Origin: Parazoarcus communis
GTDB taxonomy: Bacteria > Pseudomonadota > Gammaproteobacteria > Burkholderiales > Rhodocyclaceae
Length of the DNA stretch: 64,000 nucleotides
Reading direction: 5' to 3'
Assembly (NCBI RefSeq): GCF_003111665.1
Contig: NZ_CP022188.1
Span: 3,348,001 to 3,412,000, forward strand
The position numbers were made by a program, and so were the translations under genes. A model generated the notes under the pieces. The model ran no database searches. It was not told where the DNA came from and worked only from the letters and a program-made list of their open reading frames with translations. Positions 51,978 through 61,023 of the stretch are shown here, piece by piece. The first letter of the stretch is position 1. Every line of letters starts with the position of its first letter.

Positions 51978-53475
51978 AAGATTCATCCGCCTTGCCTTGG
52001 ATGAGGTTTAAAGCACTACGGTAAATGAAGGGTACCCAGAATGACGGAGCATCTTTGGTGCCCCTTGCTTCAAAGAAACCGATTTCTGTAAGACGACGTG
52101 CAAGCGTACGAGTTTCTTCATTGTCCGTTCCCCAGATTCCTGAGAGAGTGGATAAGGTTTGTTCTGATTTTTCACCGTTCAGTTTCATCAGATAATCACG
52201 CATGTTGGGGTATTCAGCTAGCAGGGTTTGCTCGAATCTAACCTTGGATACTGTAGGCAGTGCTTCTTTGAACGATGACCGGTCAAATAGCTGATCATCA
52301 ACTGGTTCATCTTCGCCTCTTTCAAGCTTCTTTATTTGGAGCTCCTTTGCCACTTCGAGGAGATGTATGACCTCACGCGGAACACTATGTCCAGAAGAGT
52401 CGGTAGTTCGAGAAAGTATCCAATTGAAAGTGTCTGGGTTTTTTCCAGTGTCAACCTGGCGTGGTGCTAGCCGGTAAAATAGCTCATTCTGCTTGGTGTA
52501 ATCAGATTTAATGTCTCCTGGATCTATTCCAGCATATTCCGTCAAGGCTTCGTTGCTCAATAATCTAAGCATAATTAGATTCAGCAAACTCTCTTCGCTC
52601 CATCTTATGTGGACGGCCTTCGTAATGTGGCTGGCTTCAGTAAACCCTCCGGAAGTTATTCGCTGCCAAATATCATCCCTCACAAAAATTTTGAGCCGTA
52701 TCCTATCGTAGGCCTTGATGTCGTTGTAAGCGCGGAAAAGAGCGCGAAGCGCATTTCTTTCAAGCTCTAATGAATCTGCGAAAGCAACATCTAATCGGTC
52801 GAACAATAACCAAACACTTAAGTCTTCTTGCTTCAGTGCGTGATTGGCTACCTCAAAAAGTTCCTCTACAGGAATATCTCCTAAGTTTTGTTCTTCAGAT
52901 TTTTCCGAAAATTCTGTTTTTCTTGTGAATGTCGGTGTTCCTGTTGCAGGGTCAATTGTTAGTGCATATTCGATAGCTTTCGTATCTCGTTCCAACCAAG
53001 CTCTAAAGTAAGTTGTGACGGATCTAAACAAAACAGATAGGGAGTCAGCTGCCGGAAGCAACCCAACTTTCTCTAAAGCTTTAATTAGAGATTTGGAGTG
53101 TTCGTTGCTTACATCATACTCACGAAGAGCTTTTGCAATTATGCTAAGGCTATAAATCTTCCAAAGATACACGAAGGAGAGTTCCGATGGTGGAGGGGCG
53201 GCGACAATTGCTCGGAACACCGTAGCTCCACGTACGTTCTCGGCTGACGCTAGAAGTACGCCCTTGTCAAAAAGCTCACCGTCCTTCTTATTTAGCAGCG
53301 TGTAGAGAGCGCTTTTACCCGACCCTTTTGGACCATACACCACATCGATATTTCCATCGATCATCTGGTGCCACTGATCGGTTTTGACGAAGTAGCGCTC
53401 AAGGTGGTCTGATTCCTCTTCAGCTACGCGTTCGCCAATTTCAATTCTCTTTAGCGCATCTAGCTTACTTGTCAT
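51976..53475 (-). CDS. P-loop ATPase of unknown function, possibly a defence gene
   Basis: 499 residues with lower GC than the surrounding genes. Walker A is VYGPKGSGKSALYTLL near residues 46-61; Walker B is VWLLFDRLDVAF near 220-231. The rest has no recognised domain; it resembles the cyanobacterial Sll1717-type P-loop ATPases, which are often found in defence islands. No helices or signal peptide. On the minus strand it reads away from the integrase fragment, and attC-like palindromes bound it on both sides, so it probably arrived as an integron cassette. A role in phage defence is a guess. Confidence 0.75.
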   Translation of the reverse strand: MTSKLDALKRIEIGERVAEEESDHLERYFVKTDQWHQMIDGNIDVVYGPKGSGKSALYTLLNKKDGELFDKGVLLASAENVRGATVFRAIVAAPPPSELSFVYLWKIYSLSIIAKALREYDVSNEHSKSLIKALEKVGLLPAADSLSVLFRSVTTYFRAWLERDTKAIEYALTIDPATGTPTFTRKTEFSEKSEEQNLGDIPVEELFEVANHALKQEDLSVWLLFDRLDVAFADSLELERNALRALFRAYNDIKAYDRIRLKIFVRDDIWQRITSGGFTEASHITKAVHIRWSEESLLNLIMLRLLSNEALTEYAGIDPGDIKSDYTKQNELFYRLAPRQVDTGKNPDTFNWILSRTTDSSGHSVPREVIHLLEVAKELQIKKLERGEDEPVDDQLFDRSSFKEALPTVSKVRFEQTLLAEYPNMRDYLMKLNGEKSEQTLSTLSGIWGTDNEETRTLARRLTEIGFFEARGTKDAPSFWVPFIYRSALNLIQGKADES

Positions 53476-53513
53476 TCAATAGCTCCAGATAGTTATTCGG
53501 GGAATCTATTTAA

Positions 53514-53576
53514 AGATAACGTAAAATTGTGTTGCATGCCGTTTCTGGCGCGTCCATCTCGAAAGTCATGTTAGAT
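53514..53576 (-). other. attC-like site upstream of the ATPase gene
   Basis: On the minus strand this starts with ATCTAAC, an exact match to RYYYAAC (its complement GTTAGAT is an exact GTTRRRY), continues with TTTCGAGATGGACGCGCC and ends with ACGTTATC, close to the usual ACGTTRRRY end. The inner arms pair only partly. It lies between the secreted-repeat fragment and the ATPase gene, where a cassette boundary is expected. Confidence 0.45.
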
Positions 53577-53706
53577 TTCTCTGCCCTCAGAAAGCATCTT
53601 TGCAGAGCGCTCTCAAGAGGTTTGGAGAAATTGATGACTTGAGGGTCTTGTTTCTTGAGAGATAATTAAGGGTTTTCAGATTATTGATGAGCATGGGCGG
53701 GCTGGA

Positions 53707-53889
53707 TTAAAACTCGCTGAACGGATAATTAGACTTGAACTCATTACCGAATGTCGAAAAGTCGTTCCAGATCGACTTCGAGATGAACTCATCTCCGTAC
53801 GTTCCAAATTCATTGAAGATGGATCGGCTCTCGAAGCCACTGGCGACTTTTCCACAAAAAGTGTTGCTGCTGTCTTGTGCGATGATCAC
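53707..53889 (-). pseudogene. Fragment of a small secreted repeat protein (NEFGTYG repeats)
   Basis: The 60-residue frame holds two copies of a motif: SIFNEFGTYGDEF and SIWNDFSTFGNEF. From memory this S-(I/V)-xN-xxGxYG-xxxS pattern occurs in small secreted bacterial proteins that start with an (A/Q)DGxYLGK-like segment, here IIAQDSSNTFCGKV. There is no ATG or signal peptide: the frame is open only to a stop at about 53930, so the N-terminus is missing. It lies between two attC-type cores. Confidence 0.5.
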
Positions 53890-54065
53890 AGCCCCATTGA
53901 GGATGTCACAGGCTTCTTCAGTTCAGCAGTATTTCCGAAGAGGCATGGAGATCCCGCTATTGCCTTGGTGGCTCGTTCGATGTTCAGTCGCGTCATATGA
54001 GAAACTCGACGTGGAGATGACCGGCGCTGGGCGGCTTTGTCGCACAGCGCTCTTTAGAGCGCAGT

Positions 54066-54072
54066 GTTAGGC
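54066..54072 (+). other. Isolated GTTAGGC core with adjacent hairpin
   Basis: GTTAGGC is an exact GTTRRRY core (minus strand GCCTAAC). Just to its left is the perfect hairpin GCGCTCTTTAGAGCGC (54047-54062). It lies 27 bases behind the lipoprotein stop codon, as an attC start would, but no matching second core is found within 150 bases on the far side, so at most half a site remains. Confidence 0.35.
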
Positions 54073-54098
54073 AATGGCGAGACAATGTGCGTTCACAA

Positions 54099-54800
54099 TC
54101 AGTTAGCTAAATCCAATATTGCCTTTTCAAGAGCACCAGTAGAATGGCAAATAATGGTCTCCACTTTTTGCCCATTGGTAACCATATTCTCCGTTGCGCC
54201 TTTTGTGACTGCGCTCAATTCGATGTTTTGGGTTGGAAGTGTTTGTCGTCCAACCTCATGCCCCATTGCATGAAGATTAACTAAGGCACCATTGATCTTT
54301 ATATGGACAACGGACTTAGTGTTTACCGTTAAGCGAGTGCCCGTATCTTCTGGTGCAACATATACATTCGCCCTTCCTTCAAGTTTCGCCGTTCGGATGA
54401 GAAGGAAAGACTGGCTAACGGATGGGTGCGGCTGAGTGTTTGAGGCGACTTTATACGTAACTATATTGTCCGCTGTTCCGTACTCATAAGTTTCAGTCGT
54501 TTTGCCGTCAAAGTATGTTCTTCTGGTTCTGCCGCAATCAATGTAATCCTGTGGCTTGTCAGATGAAAAACTTAGATTAATTATTCGAGATTCTTTGTCT
54601 ATGTTATTTATCGCAAAGAAACTTGACGCCATATTTTTTACCAGTTTGTCCCAAACATTGGTTTGTGAATTATTCACAAACTTTTCGGCTACGAACTTTG
54701 GTGTCTGAGGGTTAGTGTGATCTGCTGTAGATACACCCTTTGTAGCGCAACCAGTAAGGATCGCTGCTGATACTGCTGAGAGAAAAAGGACTGATTTCAT
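54099..54800 (-). CDS. Putative lipoprotein of unknown function
   Basis: 233 residues from the second Met (54800; MKSVLFLSAVSAAILTGCATKG); an upstream Met at 54812 is possible. The lipobox ILTGC at about residue 18 marks it as a lipoprotein. The body is beta-rich, with a QPHPSVSQSFLLIRTAKLEGRANVYVAPEDTGTRLTVN segment (read in parts). Lower GC than the flanks. It is the first gene next to the integrase fragment and reads away from it, like a first cassette in an integron. I do not recognise a family. Confidence 0.75.
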   Translation of the reverse strand: MKSVLFLSAVSAAILTGCATKGVSTADHTNPQTPKFVAEKFVNNSQTNVWDKLVKNMASSFFAINNIDKESRIINLSFSSDKPQDYIDCGRTRRTYFDGKTTETYEYGTADNIVTYKVASNTQPHPSVSQSFLLIRTAKLEGRANVYVAPEDTGTRLTVNTKSVVHIKINGALVNLHAMGHEVGRQTLPTQNIELSAVTKGATENMVTNGQKVETIICHSTGALEKAILDLAN

Positions 54801-54848
54801 CGGACTACCCATCTATTGGAAGTAACTGCTTGGTGAATAATGCCAGGT

Positions 54849-54868
54849 GGCTAGATTTGTTTTAGGGG
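54849..54868 (-). other. attI-like motif
   Basis: The plus strand has TTTGTTTTAGGG at 54856-54867, identical to the conserved inner part of attI1 next to its crossover site. The crossover itself would be GCCTAAC but here reads GGCTAGA, so it is degenerate. It lies 120 bases upstream of the intI-like start, where an attI site is expected. Confidence 0.45.
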
Positions 54869-54987
54869 AAACAGAAGTGCTGAAAAAAAATGGGACTTGC
54901 AACATTGTCTCCGTGGTATGGGCGAGCCCCATTTGGTTGCTGATGATTCGAAAGTTATGGCTTATGATTTAGCAGTTCCGGCGCGCC

Positions 54988-55272
54988 ATGAAAACCAGCG
55001 CCGGATCCTTGCCGCCCTTCCGCTCGGTCAAAGATCTAAGCCGGTTGCGGGAGCGTCCGGGGTATCAGCGCGATAGCTTACGGACAGAGCAGGTGTATGT
55101 CCATTGGGTACGAGCGTTTATGGGCTTCCACGGCACGGTGCACCCGGCACAACTGGGTGGTGCTGCCGTCGAGGCTTATCTTTCGTGGCTCGTCGGCGAG
55201 CGCGGGTGTCTGCGTCGACGCATCGTCAGGCCTTGGCAGCACTGCTTTACGTCTATGGCAAGGTGATCTGCG
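54988..55272 (+). pseudogene. Truncated integron integrase (IntI1-like), frameshifted
   Basis: The frame from ATG 54988 reads [20 protein letters not shown] and [20 protein letters not shown] then [18 protein letters not shown], very close to the known N-terminus of class 1 integron integrase (which begins [20 protein letters not shown]). A one-base deletion near 55204 shifts the continuation [20 protein letters not shown] to another frame, and similarity ends near 55272. The catalytic domain (Arg, His, Tyr residues) is missing, so it cannot work. The ATG context CCATGAAAACC is also IntI1-like. Confidence 0.8.
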
Positions 55273-55319
55273 GCCCCAGCGTTCTCGACTTCAATGACGT
55301 GGAACAGCGGAATCGCAAT

Positions 55320-55342
55320 AGCCATCTCCAAATGAGATGGCT
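55320..55342. terminator. 9-bp hairpin between intI remnant and leuC
   Basis: AGCCATCTC (55320-55328) pairs exactly with GAGATGGCT (55334-55342) across a 5-base loop. No T-run follows. It lies in the leader of leuC, so an RNA-level role for leuC or a weak terminator for the integrase transcript are both possible. Confidence 0.5.
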
Positions 55343-55429
55343 GGCATGGCAATTGACCGTTATTCAGGCTTTCCCATCTCTGCAAGTATTGCGTCACCGC
55401 AATGGATCGCATGACCTGGAGCAACGAGA

Positions 55430-56833
55430 ATGGGAAAGACCCTCTACGAAAAAGTGTGGGATGCGCATGTCGTCAAGCAAGGCGACGACGGCAGCTGCCT
55501 GATCTACATTGATCGTCACATCATGCACGAGGTGACCAGCCCGCAGGCCTTCGAAGGTTTGAAGCTGGCTGGGCGCAAGGTGTGGCGGACGAGCAGCGTG
55601 ATTGCCACGCCGGACCACAATGTGCCGACCACCGAGCGCTCGAAGGGCATCGCGGACGAGATCTCGGCGCTTCAGGTGTCGACGCTGGTCGGCAACTGTG
55701 CCGACCACGGGATTCCCTTCTTCAGTCTGGAAGACAGGCGCCAGGGCATCGTGCATGTGGTCGGGCCGGAGCAGGGCGCAACCCTGCCGGGCACGACCAT
55801 CGTTTGCGGCGATTCGCACACCAGCACGCATGGCGCGTTTGGCGCGCTGGCTTTTGGCATCGGCACGTCCGACGTTGAACACGTGATGGCGACGCAGTGC
55901 ATGCTGATGAAGAAATCCCGCAACATGCTGGTCCGGGTGGAGGGCACGCCGGCCTCGGGCGTGACCGCCAAGGACATCGTGCTCCACGTCATCGGCGTCA
56001 TCGGCACGGCGGGCGGGAGCGGTCACACCATTGAATTTGCCGGGAGTGCAATCCGGGGCTTGTCGATGGAAGGGCGCATGACCGTGTGCAACATGGCAAT
56101 CGAGGCGGGTGCCCGCGCCGGCATGATCGCGGTGGACGATACGACCATCGACTATCTGAAAGGCCGTCCCTATGCCCCGGCTGGCGCGGACTGGGATGCG
56201 GCGGTGGTGTCGTGGCGCGGTTTGCATTCTGATCCGGACGCGGTGTTCGACCGCGTTGTCGAGATCGATGCCTCGACAATCGAACCCCAGGTGAGCTGGG
56301 GTACGTCGCCGGAGATGGTGTTGCCCGTCAGCGGGCGGATTCCCGACCCGGCCGCCGAGCGCGATCCGGGCAGGCGCGAAGCCATGGAGCGTGCGTTGAA
56401 CTACATGGGGCTCGAGGCCAACACTCCGATCGCCGACATCGCGATCGACAAGGTCTTCATCGGCTCGTGCACGAACTCCCGCATCGAGGATCTGCGCGCC
56501 GCGGCCCGTGTGGTCGAAGGTCGCCGGGTTGCGGCCAATGTCTCGCTGGCGATGGTGGTGCCGGGCTCCGGGCTGGTGAAGGCGCAGGCGGAACAGGAAG
56601 GGCTGGACAGAATCTTTGTGGCCGCCGGTTTCGAGTGGCGCGAGCCGGGCTGTTCGATGTGCCTGGGGATGAACAACGATCGCCTGGTGGCGGGTGAGCG
56701 CTGCGCATCGACCTCGAACCGCAACTTCGAAGGACGCCAGGGTGCGGGTGGGCGAACCCATCTGGTGAGCCCGCAGATGGCCGCAGCAGCTGCGGTGAGC
56801 GGCCATTTCATCGACGCACGGACCCTTGGCTGA
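55430..56833 (+). CDS. leuC: 3-isopropylmalate dehydratase-type large subunit
   Basis: 467 residues. The cluster-binding cysteines are in [15 protein letters not shown] and [12 protein letters not shown], and the substrate/cluster region [30 protein letters not shown] is intact. LeuC with LeuD isomerises isopropylmalate, and the same subunits serve citramalate, homoaconitate and related acids. No leuB follows, while an AEC permease, a PrpF isomerase and a tricarboxylate transporter do, so this pair may be a catabolic paralogue rather than the leucine enzyme. Confidence 0.93.
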   Translation: MGKTLYEKVWDAHVVKQGDDGSCLIYIDRHIMHEVTSPQAFEGLKLAGRKVWRTSSVIATPDHNVPTTERSKGIADEISALQVSTLVGNCADHGIPFFSLEDRRQGIVHVVGPEQGATLPGTTIVCGDSHTSTHGAFGALAFGIGTSDVEHVMATQCMLMKKSRNMLVRVEGTPASGVTAKDIVLHVIGVIGTAGGSGHTIEFAGSAIRGLSMEGRMTVCNMAIEAGARAGMIAVDDTTIDYLKGRPYAPAGADWDAAVVSWRGLHSDPDAVFDRVVEIDASTIEPQVSWGTSPEMVLPVSGRIPDPAAERDPGRREAMERALNYMGLEANTPIADIAIDKVFIGSCTNSRIEDLRAAARVVEGRRVAANVSLAMVVPGSGLVKAQAEQEGLDRIFVAAGFEWREPGCSMCLGMNNDRLVAGERCASTSNRNFEGRQGAGGRTHLVSPQMAAAAAVSGHFIDARTLG

Positions 56834-56842
56834 GGAGACATC

Positions 56843-57493
56843 ATGGAAAAATTTGCTGTTCTGAACGGATTGGTCGCACCGCTCGACCGCGAGAACGTCG
56901 ATACTGACGCCATCATTCCCAAGCAGTTTCTGAAGTCGATTCACCGCACCGGATTTGGTGCGTTCTGCTTCGACGAGTGGCGCTACCTCGATCGCGGCTA
57001 CATCGGCATCGACCCGGCCAGCCGCGAGCTGAATCCCGCGTTCGAGCTCAACCGCGAACGTTATCAAGGTGCGAGCATCCTGCTTGCACGAAAGAACTTC
57101 GGCTGCGGCTCGTCGCGCGAGCATGCGCCGTGGGCGCTCGAGCAATACGGGATCCGGGCGATCATCGCGCCCAGCTTCGCTGATATCTTCTTCAACAACT
57201 GCTTCAAGAGCGGGCTGCTTCCCATCGTGCTGCCGGAAGCAGTGGTCGGCCGCCTGTTTGCGGAAGTCGGAGCGGAGGAGGGCTACCGCCTGACGGTTGA
57301 CCTTGAGCAGCAGGCAGTGACGACCCCGTCCGGCGAGTCGATTTCCTTCGAGGTCGATCCCTTCCGCCGCCACCGTCTGCTCAATGGCCTCGACGACATC
57401 GGCGAGACCCTGCTTGAAGCGGATGCGATTGCAGCCTTCGAGCGCGGGCATCTGGCGCGCTCGCCCTGGCTCGATTACCGGCTGGCAGACTGA
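56843..57493 (+). CDS. leuD: 3-isopropylmalate dehydratase-type small subunit
   Basis: 216 residues, 9 bases after leuC with GAGGAGA upstream. Family motifs are [23 protein letters not shown] near the start and [18 protein letters not shown] (flap loop with substrate-binding Ser/Arg) near residue 75. It pairs with the large subunit just upstream. The same reservation about the true substrate applies. Confidence 0.93.
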   Translation: MEKFAVLNGLVAPLDRENVDTDAIIPKQFLKSIHRTGFGAFCFDEWRYLDRGYIGIDPASRELNPAFELNRERYQGASILLARKNFGCGSSREHAPWALEQYGIRAIIAPSFADIFFNNCFKSGLLPIVLPEAVVGRLFAEVGAEEGYRLTVDLEQQAVTTPSGESISFEVDPFRRHRLLNGLDDIGETLLEADAIAAFERGHLARSPWLDYRLAD

Positions 57494-57712
57494 ATCGGCT
57501 GCCGTGGCGCCCGCAGTCGGTCGTGTCCTGGCCGGCGCGGGGCCGTATACCGTGATGTGCCATAACGAACTTCAATAACAGTCATCGACGTCGCTATCTA
57601 TCGTGCATCGCCAGCCGCGTGGAGAATATGCATGGGCCGATGACGGCTGCAGCGCTTCACAGATCAGATACCCCGATGGCAGGTCGTGTCACAGGGGCAG
57701 CCGGAGTCACGC

Positions 57713-58669
57713 TTGATCGAGATTCTCTCCATTACCAGCCCGATCTTCATCCTGATCGGGCTGGGCTACTGTGCGGTTCGGGCCGCGTTCTTTTCGCGCG
57801 CGGACATGCGCGTCCTCGGCACCTTCGTGATCAATTTCGCCTTGCCGGCGATGCTGTTCAAGGCCCTGTCGCAGCGCTCCTTTGGCGAGGTGATGAACTC
57901 GGGCTACCTGCTGGCGTATGCGCTGGGCTCGCTGTTCGCGATGAGCGTTGCAATCGTGATTGCGCTGAAGTGGCGCAAACGTGATTTCCAGAGCAGCGTC
58001 ATCGTCGGCATGGGCGCATCGCTGTCGAACAGCGCCTTCATCGGCCTGCCGGTGGCGGTGCAGGTGCTGGGGCCGATTGGCTCGGTGGCGATGGCACTGT
58101 CCATGCTGGTGGAGAACCTGCTGATGCTGCCGCTGCTGCTGGTCATGGCGGACCGTTCGGATCACAAAAGCGCGAGTGTGCTGTCCATGCTGCGGGGTAC
58201 GTTCGCGCGTTTGCTCAGGAACCCGATGCTGCTTGCGATTGCGATCGGTTTTGCCTTCGCCCTCTTCGGCCTGAAGTTGCCGGCGCCGCTATCCCGAGTG
58301 GTCGAGATGCTCTCGTTCGCATCGGGGCCACTGGCACTGTTCGTTATCGGCGGCAGCCTTGCCGGCATGGCGGTGAAGGGGATGATCGCCGACGTATCGC
58401 TGATCGCCGTCGCCAAGCTGGTCCTACATCCTGCGGCGGTACTGGTCGGGGTGTTGCTGATTCCGGGCATCGATCCCGTGCTGCAGGCCGCCGCGGTACT
58501 GATTGCCTGCGTGCCGATGTTCTCCATCTACGCCATCATGGGCCAGAAGTATGGCCTCGAGAGCATGTGTTCGGCGGCGCTGGTGGTGGCGACGGTGGCG
58601 TCCTTCGTCTCCATCAGCATGATCATCTGGATCATGAAGTCCGCTGGATTCATCCCTGCGCTGAGCTGA
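57713..58669 (+). CDS. AEC (auxin efflux carrier) family transporter
   Basis: 318 residues from a TTG at 57713 (GGAG 7 bases upstream); a GTG at 57686 is the alternative start. About ten helices in two halves, with the AEC-type crossover segments FVINFALPAMLFKAL and ASLSNSAFIGLPVAVQ. Bacterial members move malate, malonate and similar carboxylates. Being between leuCD and the TctC-type system suggests a carboxylate substrate. It ends just before the converging LysR gene. Confidence 0.88.
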   Translation: MIEILSITSPIFILIGLGYCAVRAAFFSRADMRVLGTFVINFALPAMLFKALSQRSFGEVMNSGYLLAYALGSLFAMSVAIVIALKWRKRDFQSSVIVGMGASLSNSAFIGLPVAVQVLGPIGSVAMALSMLVENLLMLPLLLVMADRSDHKSASVLSMLRGTFARLLRNPMLLAIAIGFAFALFGLKLPAPLSRVVEMLSFASGPLALFVIGGSLAGMAVKGMIADVSLIAVAKLVLHPAAVLVGVLLIPGIDPVLQAAAVLIACVPMFSIYAIMGQKYGLESMCSAALVVATVASFVSISMIIWIMKSAGFIPALS

Positions 58670-58685
58670 GCGCCGCCGGCCTTCT

Positions 58686-59612
58686 TCAGGCGGCGGGCGT
58701 GCCCTGCATCGGGATCGCATTGCCCTGATAGCCATCCCGCAACAACATGCGCATGAAGGCGTCCGCCGCCGGCGACAGTGTCGTGTTGCGTTTGCGGATG
58801 ACGACGATCTTGCGCTTGATCGTCGGCCCTTTCAGCGGAATGCGGATCAGCCCCGGTCTTGCGCCGACCTCCAGCGTGGACGAAGGCAGGATCGCCGCGC
58901 CCACGCCGGCTGCGACCAGACCGATTGCGGTTGAAAGATGGCGGACTTCATAGCGGCCGGAGATGTTGATCCCGTGCTTTGCCAGCTGCACATCGAGCGC
59001 GAGCCGGTTCGCGCTCATCGTGCTGATCGCGATCAGGTCCGCCTCGTGCAGGTCGGACCAGACCACATGCTCGCGCTTGCTCAAGGGATGCTCTTCGCGG
59101 CAAAAGAACATGTAGGGGTCTTCCAGCAGCTGAAGCTCCTCGAGCTCGGGGTGGCGGTCGGTCGGGAGACCAATGCCGAGTTCTGCCTGCCCATGAAGCA
59201 CCGCATCGCGCACCTCGAAGCCGCTCGCGTCGATGATGCGGATGCGGTTTCCGGGGTACTCGACGGCATAGCGACGAATCGCGACCGGCAAGGCCTGTGA
59301 GGCCATCGTCGGGATGCAGGCGATGGTGAAATTGCCTTTGCCTCGGCTCGACATGTCCTTGAGCGTGCCGACCGCCCGTGTGACCTCTCCCACGATCGAC
59401 TTCGCCTGTGGCAGGAACTCCCGTCCGACCGCCGTGAGCTCCACGTAGCGGGTGGTGCGGTCGAGCAGTCGCAGGTCGAGATAGGCCTCGAGTTTCTGCA
59501 GGCGGCGGGTGAGGGCGGTCTGGGTGACATGCAGATGCTCGGCCGCTTTGCTGAACCCGCCCAGTTCTGCGATGGCGACAAAGGCCTGAATGCCGTCGAA
59601 GTCGATCTTCAT
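58686..59612 (-). CDS. LysR-family transcriptional regulator
   Basis: 308 residues from ATG 59612. HTH: FVAIAELGGFSKAAEHLHVT followed by QTALTRRLQKLEAYLDLRLL; the substrate-binding domain follows with VAAGVGAAILPSST in the usual place. It is divergent from prpF and the transporter genes, with a perfect TAAGTA-N7-TACTTA palindrome in between, so it is the likely regulator of the prpF-tctC-tctA genes. Confidence 0.93.
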   Translation of the reverse strand: MKIDFDGIQAFVAIAELGGFSKAAEHLHVTQTALTRRLQKLEAYLDLRLLDRTTRYVELTAVGREFLPQAKSIVGEVTRAVGTLKDMSSRGKGNFTIACIPTMASQALPVAIRRYAVEYPGNRIRIIDASGFEVRDAVLHGQAELGIGLPTDRHPELEELQLLEDPYMFFCREEHPLSKREHVVWSDLHEADLIAISTMSANRLALDVQLAKHGINISGRYEVRHLSTAIGLVAAGVGAAILPSSTLEVGARPGLIRIPLKGPTIKRKIVVIRKRNTTLSPAADAFMRMLLRDGYQGNAIPMQGTPAA

Positions 59613-59629
59613 CCTGCGTGTCTCCACAC

Positions 59630-59648
59630 TAAGTAAAAACTCTACTTA
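59630..59648. promoter_or_regulatory. LysR-type operator palindrome
   Basis: TAAGTA (59630-59635), 7 bases, TACTTA (59643-59648): a perfect 6+6 dyad of the T-N11-A type used by LysR proteins. It lies 18 bases before the LysR start and 105 bases before the prpF start. Confidence 0.65.
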
Positions 59649-59753
59649 TGCAAGGATAGCAATAATCTTAAAATTTATTGCATTTCCGTACTTCTGCGTG
59701 GCGCCCTAACATTCATCAAAACAGGCACAGCCAACGGTGCAGGAGACAAACGG

Positions 59754-60848
59754 ATGAAAAGCATACCTTGCGTTCTGATGAGAGGTGGGTCCTCGAAGGG
59801 CCTGTTCTTCCTCGCTCAGGATTTGCCTGCATCCGTCGCCGAGCGTGACCGGCTGCTGCTGGCCGCGATGGGGTCGCCCGATCTGCGCCAGGTTGACGGC
59901 ATGGGTGGCGGCGACAGCCAGAGCAGCAAGGTGGTGATCGTCGGGCCGTCGAGCCGGCCGGACGCCGATCTTGAGCATCTGTTTGCGCAAGTGTCGGTTG
60001 CCCGCAACTTCGTCGATGTGCGGCCCAACAGCGGCAACATGCTGTCCGGCGTGGCCCCCTTCGCCATTGAAGCGGGCCTGATCGCAACGACTTCGCCGAC
60101 CACCACGGTGCGCGTGCTCAACCTCAATAGCGGCAAGATCGCCGAAGTGACCGTGCACACGCCCGGCGGCAAGCTCACCTACGAAGGCAGCTGCCGGCTC
60201 GATGGCGTGCCCGGCAGCTTCGCGCCGATCGGGCTGCGCTTCCTCGACCCCGCCGGCACCCGCACCGGCGTCCTGCTGCCGACCGGCAAGGTCCGCGATG
60301 TGATCGGCGATGTCGAGGTCACCTGTATCGACTGTGCCATTCCGCTGGTCCTGGTCAAGGCCGAGGCACTGGGCAAGACAGGGCACGAGTCCAAAACGGA
60401 GCTCGATGCCGACATGGCGTTTTCCAGCCGGCTGAAAGCGATTCGCCTCGAAGCAGCCACGCTGATGGGGATCGAGGACCGCGAAAGCGTGGCCCTCCCC
60501 AAGATCGCCATCGTGGCCTCACCCCGTCATGGCGGCAGTATTGCAGCGCGCTATTTCTCACCGAAATGGTGTCACGCCACGTTCGGTATTTCGGGGGCGC
60601 TGGCACTGTCCGCCGCCTGTCATGTCGGCGGCTCGGTGGCCGAAGATCTCGTCGAACTCGATATCGATCACCCCGGCCAGATCGTGATCGAGCACCCGAG
60701 CGGCACCCTCACGTTCAAGGTGCAACTGGCAGAGCAGAGTGCCGCCCCGATTCCCGTTTTTCGCAGTGCCACTGTCGTGACGACCGCAAGGCCGTTGCTC
60801 AGTGGCGAAGTCCTGGTGCCGGCGCGCGCTGCCGCGCTGCCAGCGTGA
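59754..60848 (+). CDS. prpF: PrpF/GalD-like isomerase (DUF453)
   Basis: 364 residues, AGGAGA box 7 bases upstream. Diaminopimelate epimerase-like two-domain fold with the PrpF signatures CVLMRGGSSKGLFFL at the start, NSGNMLSGVAPFAIEAGL and EHPSGTLTFKV. Known members isomerise 2-methylaconitate, aconitate, 4-oxalomesaconate or related unsaturated acids. With leuCD-type subunits and a TctC/TctA importer around, a role in degrading an aconitate- or mesaconate-like acid fits. Confidence 0.9.
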   Translation: MKSIPCVLMRGGSSKGLFFLAQDLPASVAERDRLLLAAMGSPDLRQVDGMGGGDSQSSKVVIVGPSSRPDADLEHLFAQVSVARNFVDVRPNSGNMLSGVAPFAIEAGLIATTSPTTTVRVLNLNSGKIAEVTVHTPGGKLTYEGSCRLDGVPGSFAPIGLRFLDPAGTRTGVLLPTGKVRDVIGDVEVTCIDCAIPLVLVKAEALGKTGHESKTELDADMAFSSRLKAIRLEAATLMGIEDRESVALPKIAIVASPRHGGSIAARYFSPKWCHATFGISGALALSAACHVGGSVAEDLVELDIDHPGQIVIEHPSGTLTFKVQLAEQSAAPIPVFRSATVVTTARPLLSGEVLVPARAAALPA

Positions 60849-61023
60849 GGGCAGTGCCGCTGTTCCGATAGACAAAATAACGACCGAGAGTGAAGAGACA
60901 AACCATGAAGCATTCACCATTCCTTGCATCCATGACCCGAAGGTCCTCAGAGATCGGGCGCCCCACGCCCGCGGGATTTCACAACACAGCAACGAGCTGA
61001 ACACCACATCAGGAGGAGCACAC

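Noticed and set aside
53735..54070. Plus-strand frame of 111 codons in the cassette region
   Set aside because: The opposite strand over its first part has clear NEFGTYG repeats; the plus-strand translation has no family features. It ends in the GTTAGGC core, which is probably chance.
54047..54072. Complete attC site behind the lipoprotein gene
   Set aside because: Only one core and a small hairpin are present; I found no second core within 150 bases, so I report it only as an isolated core.
55394..57451. 685-codon minus-strand frame opposite leuC and leuD
   Set aside because: It covers both clear plus-strand genes and has Arg/His-rich noise content.
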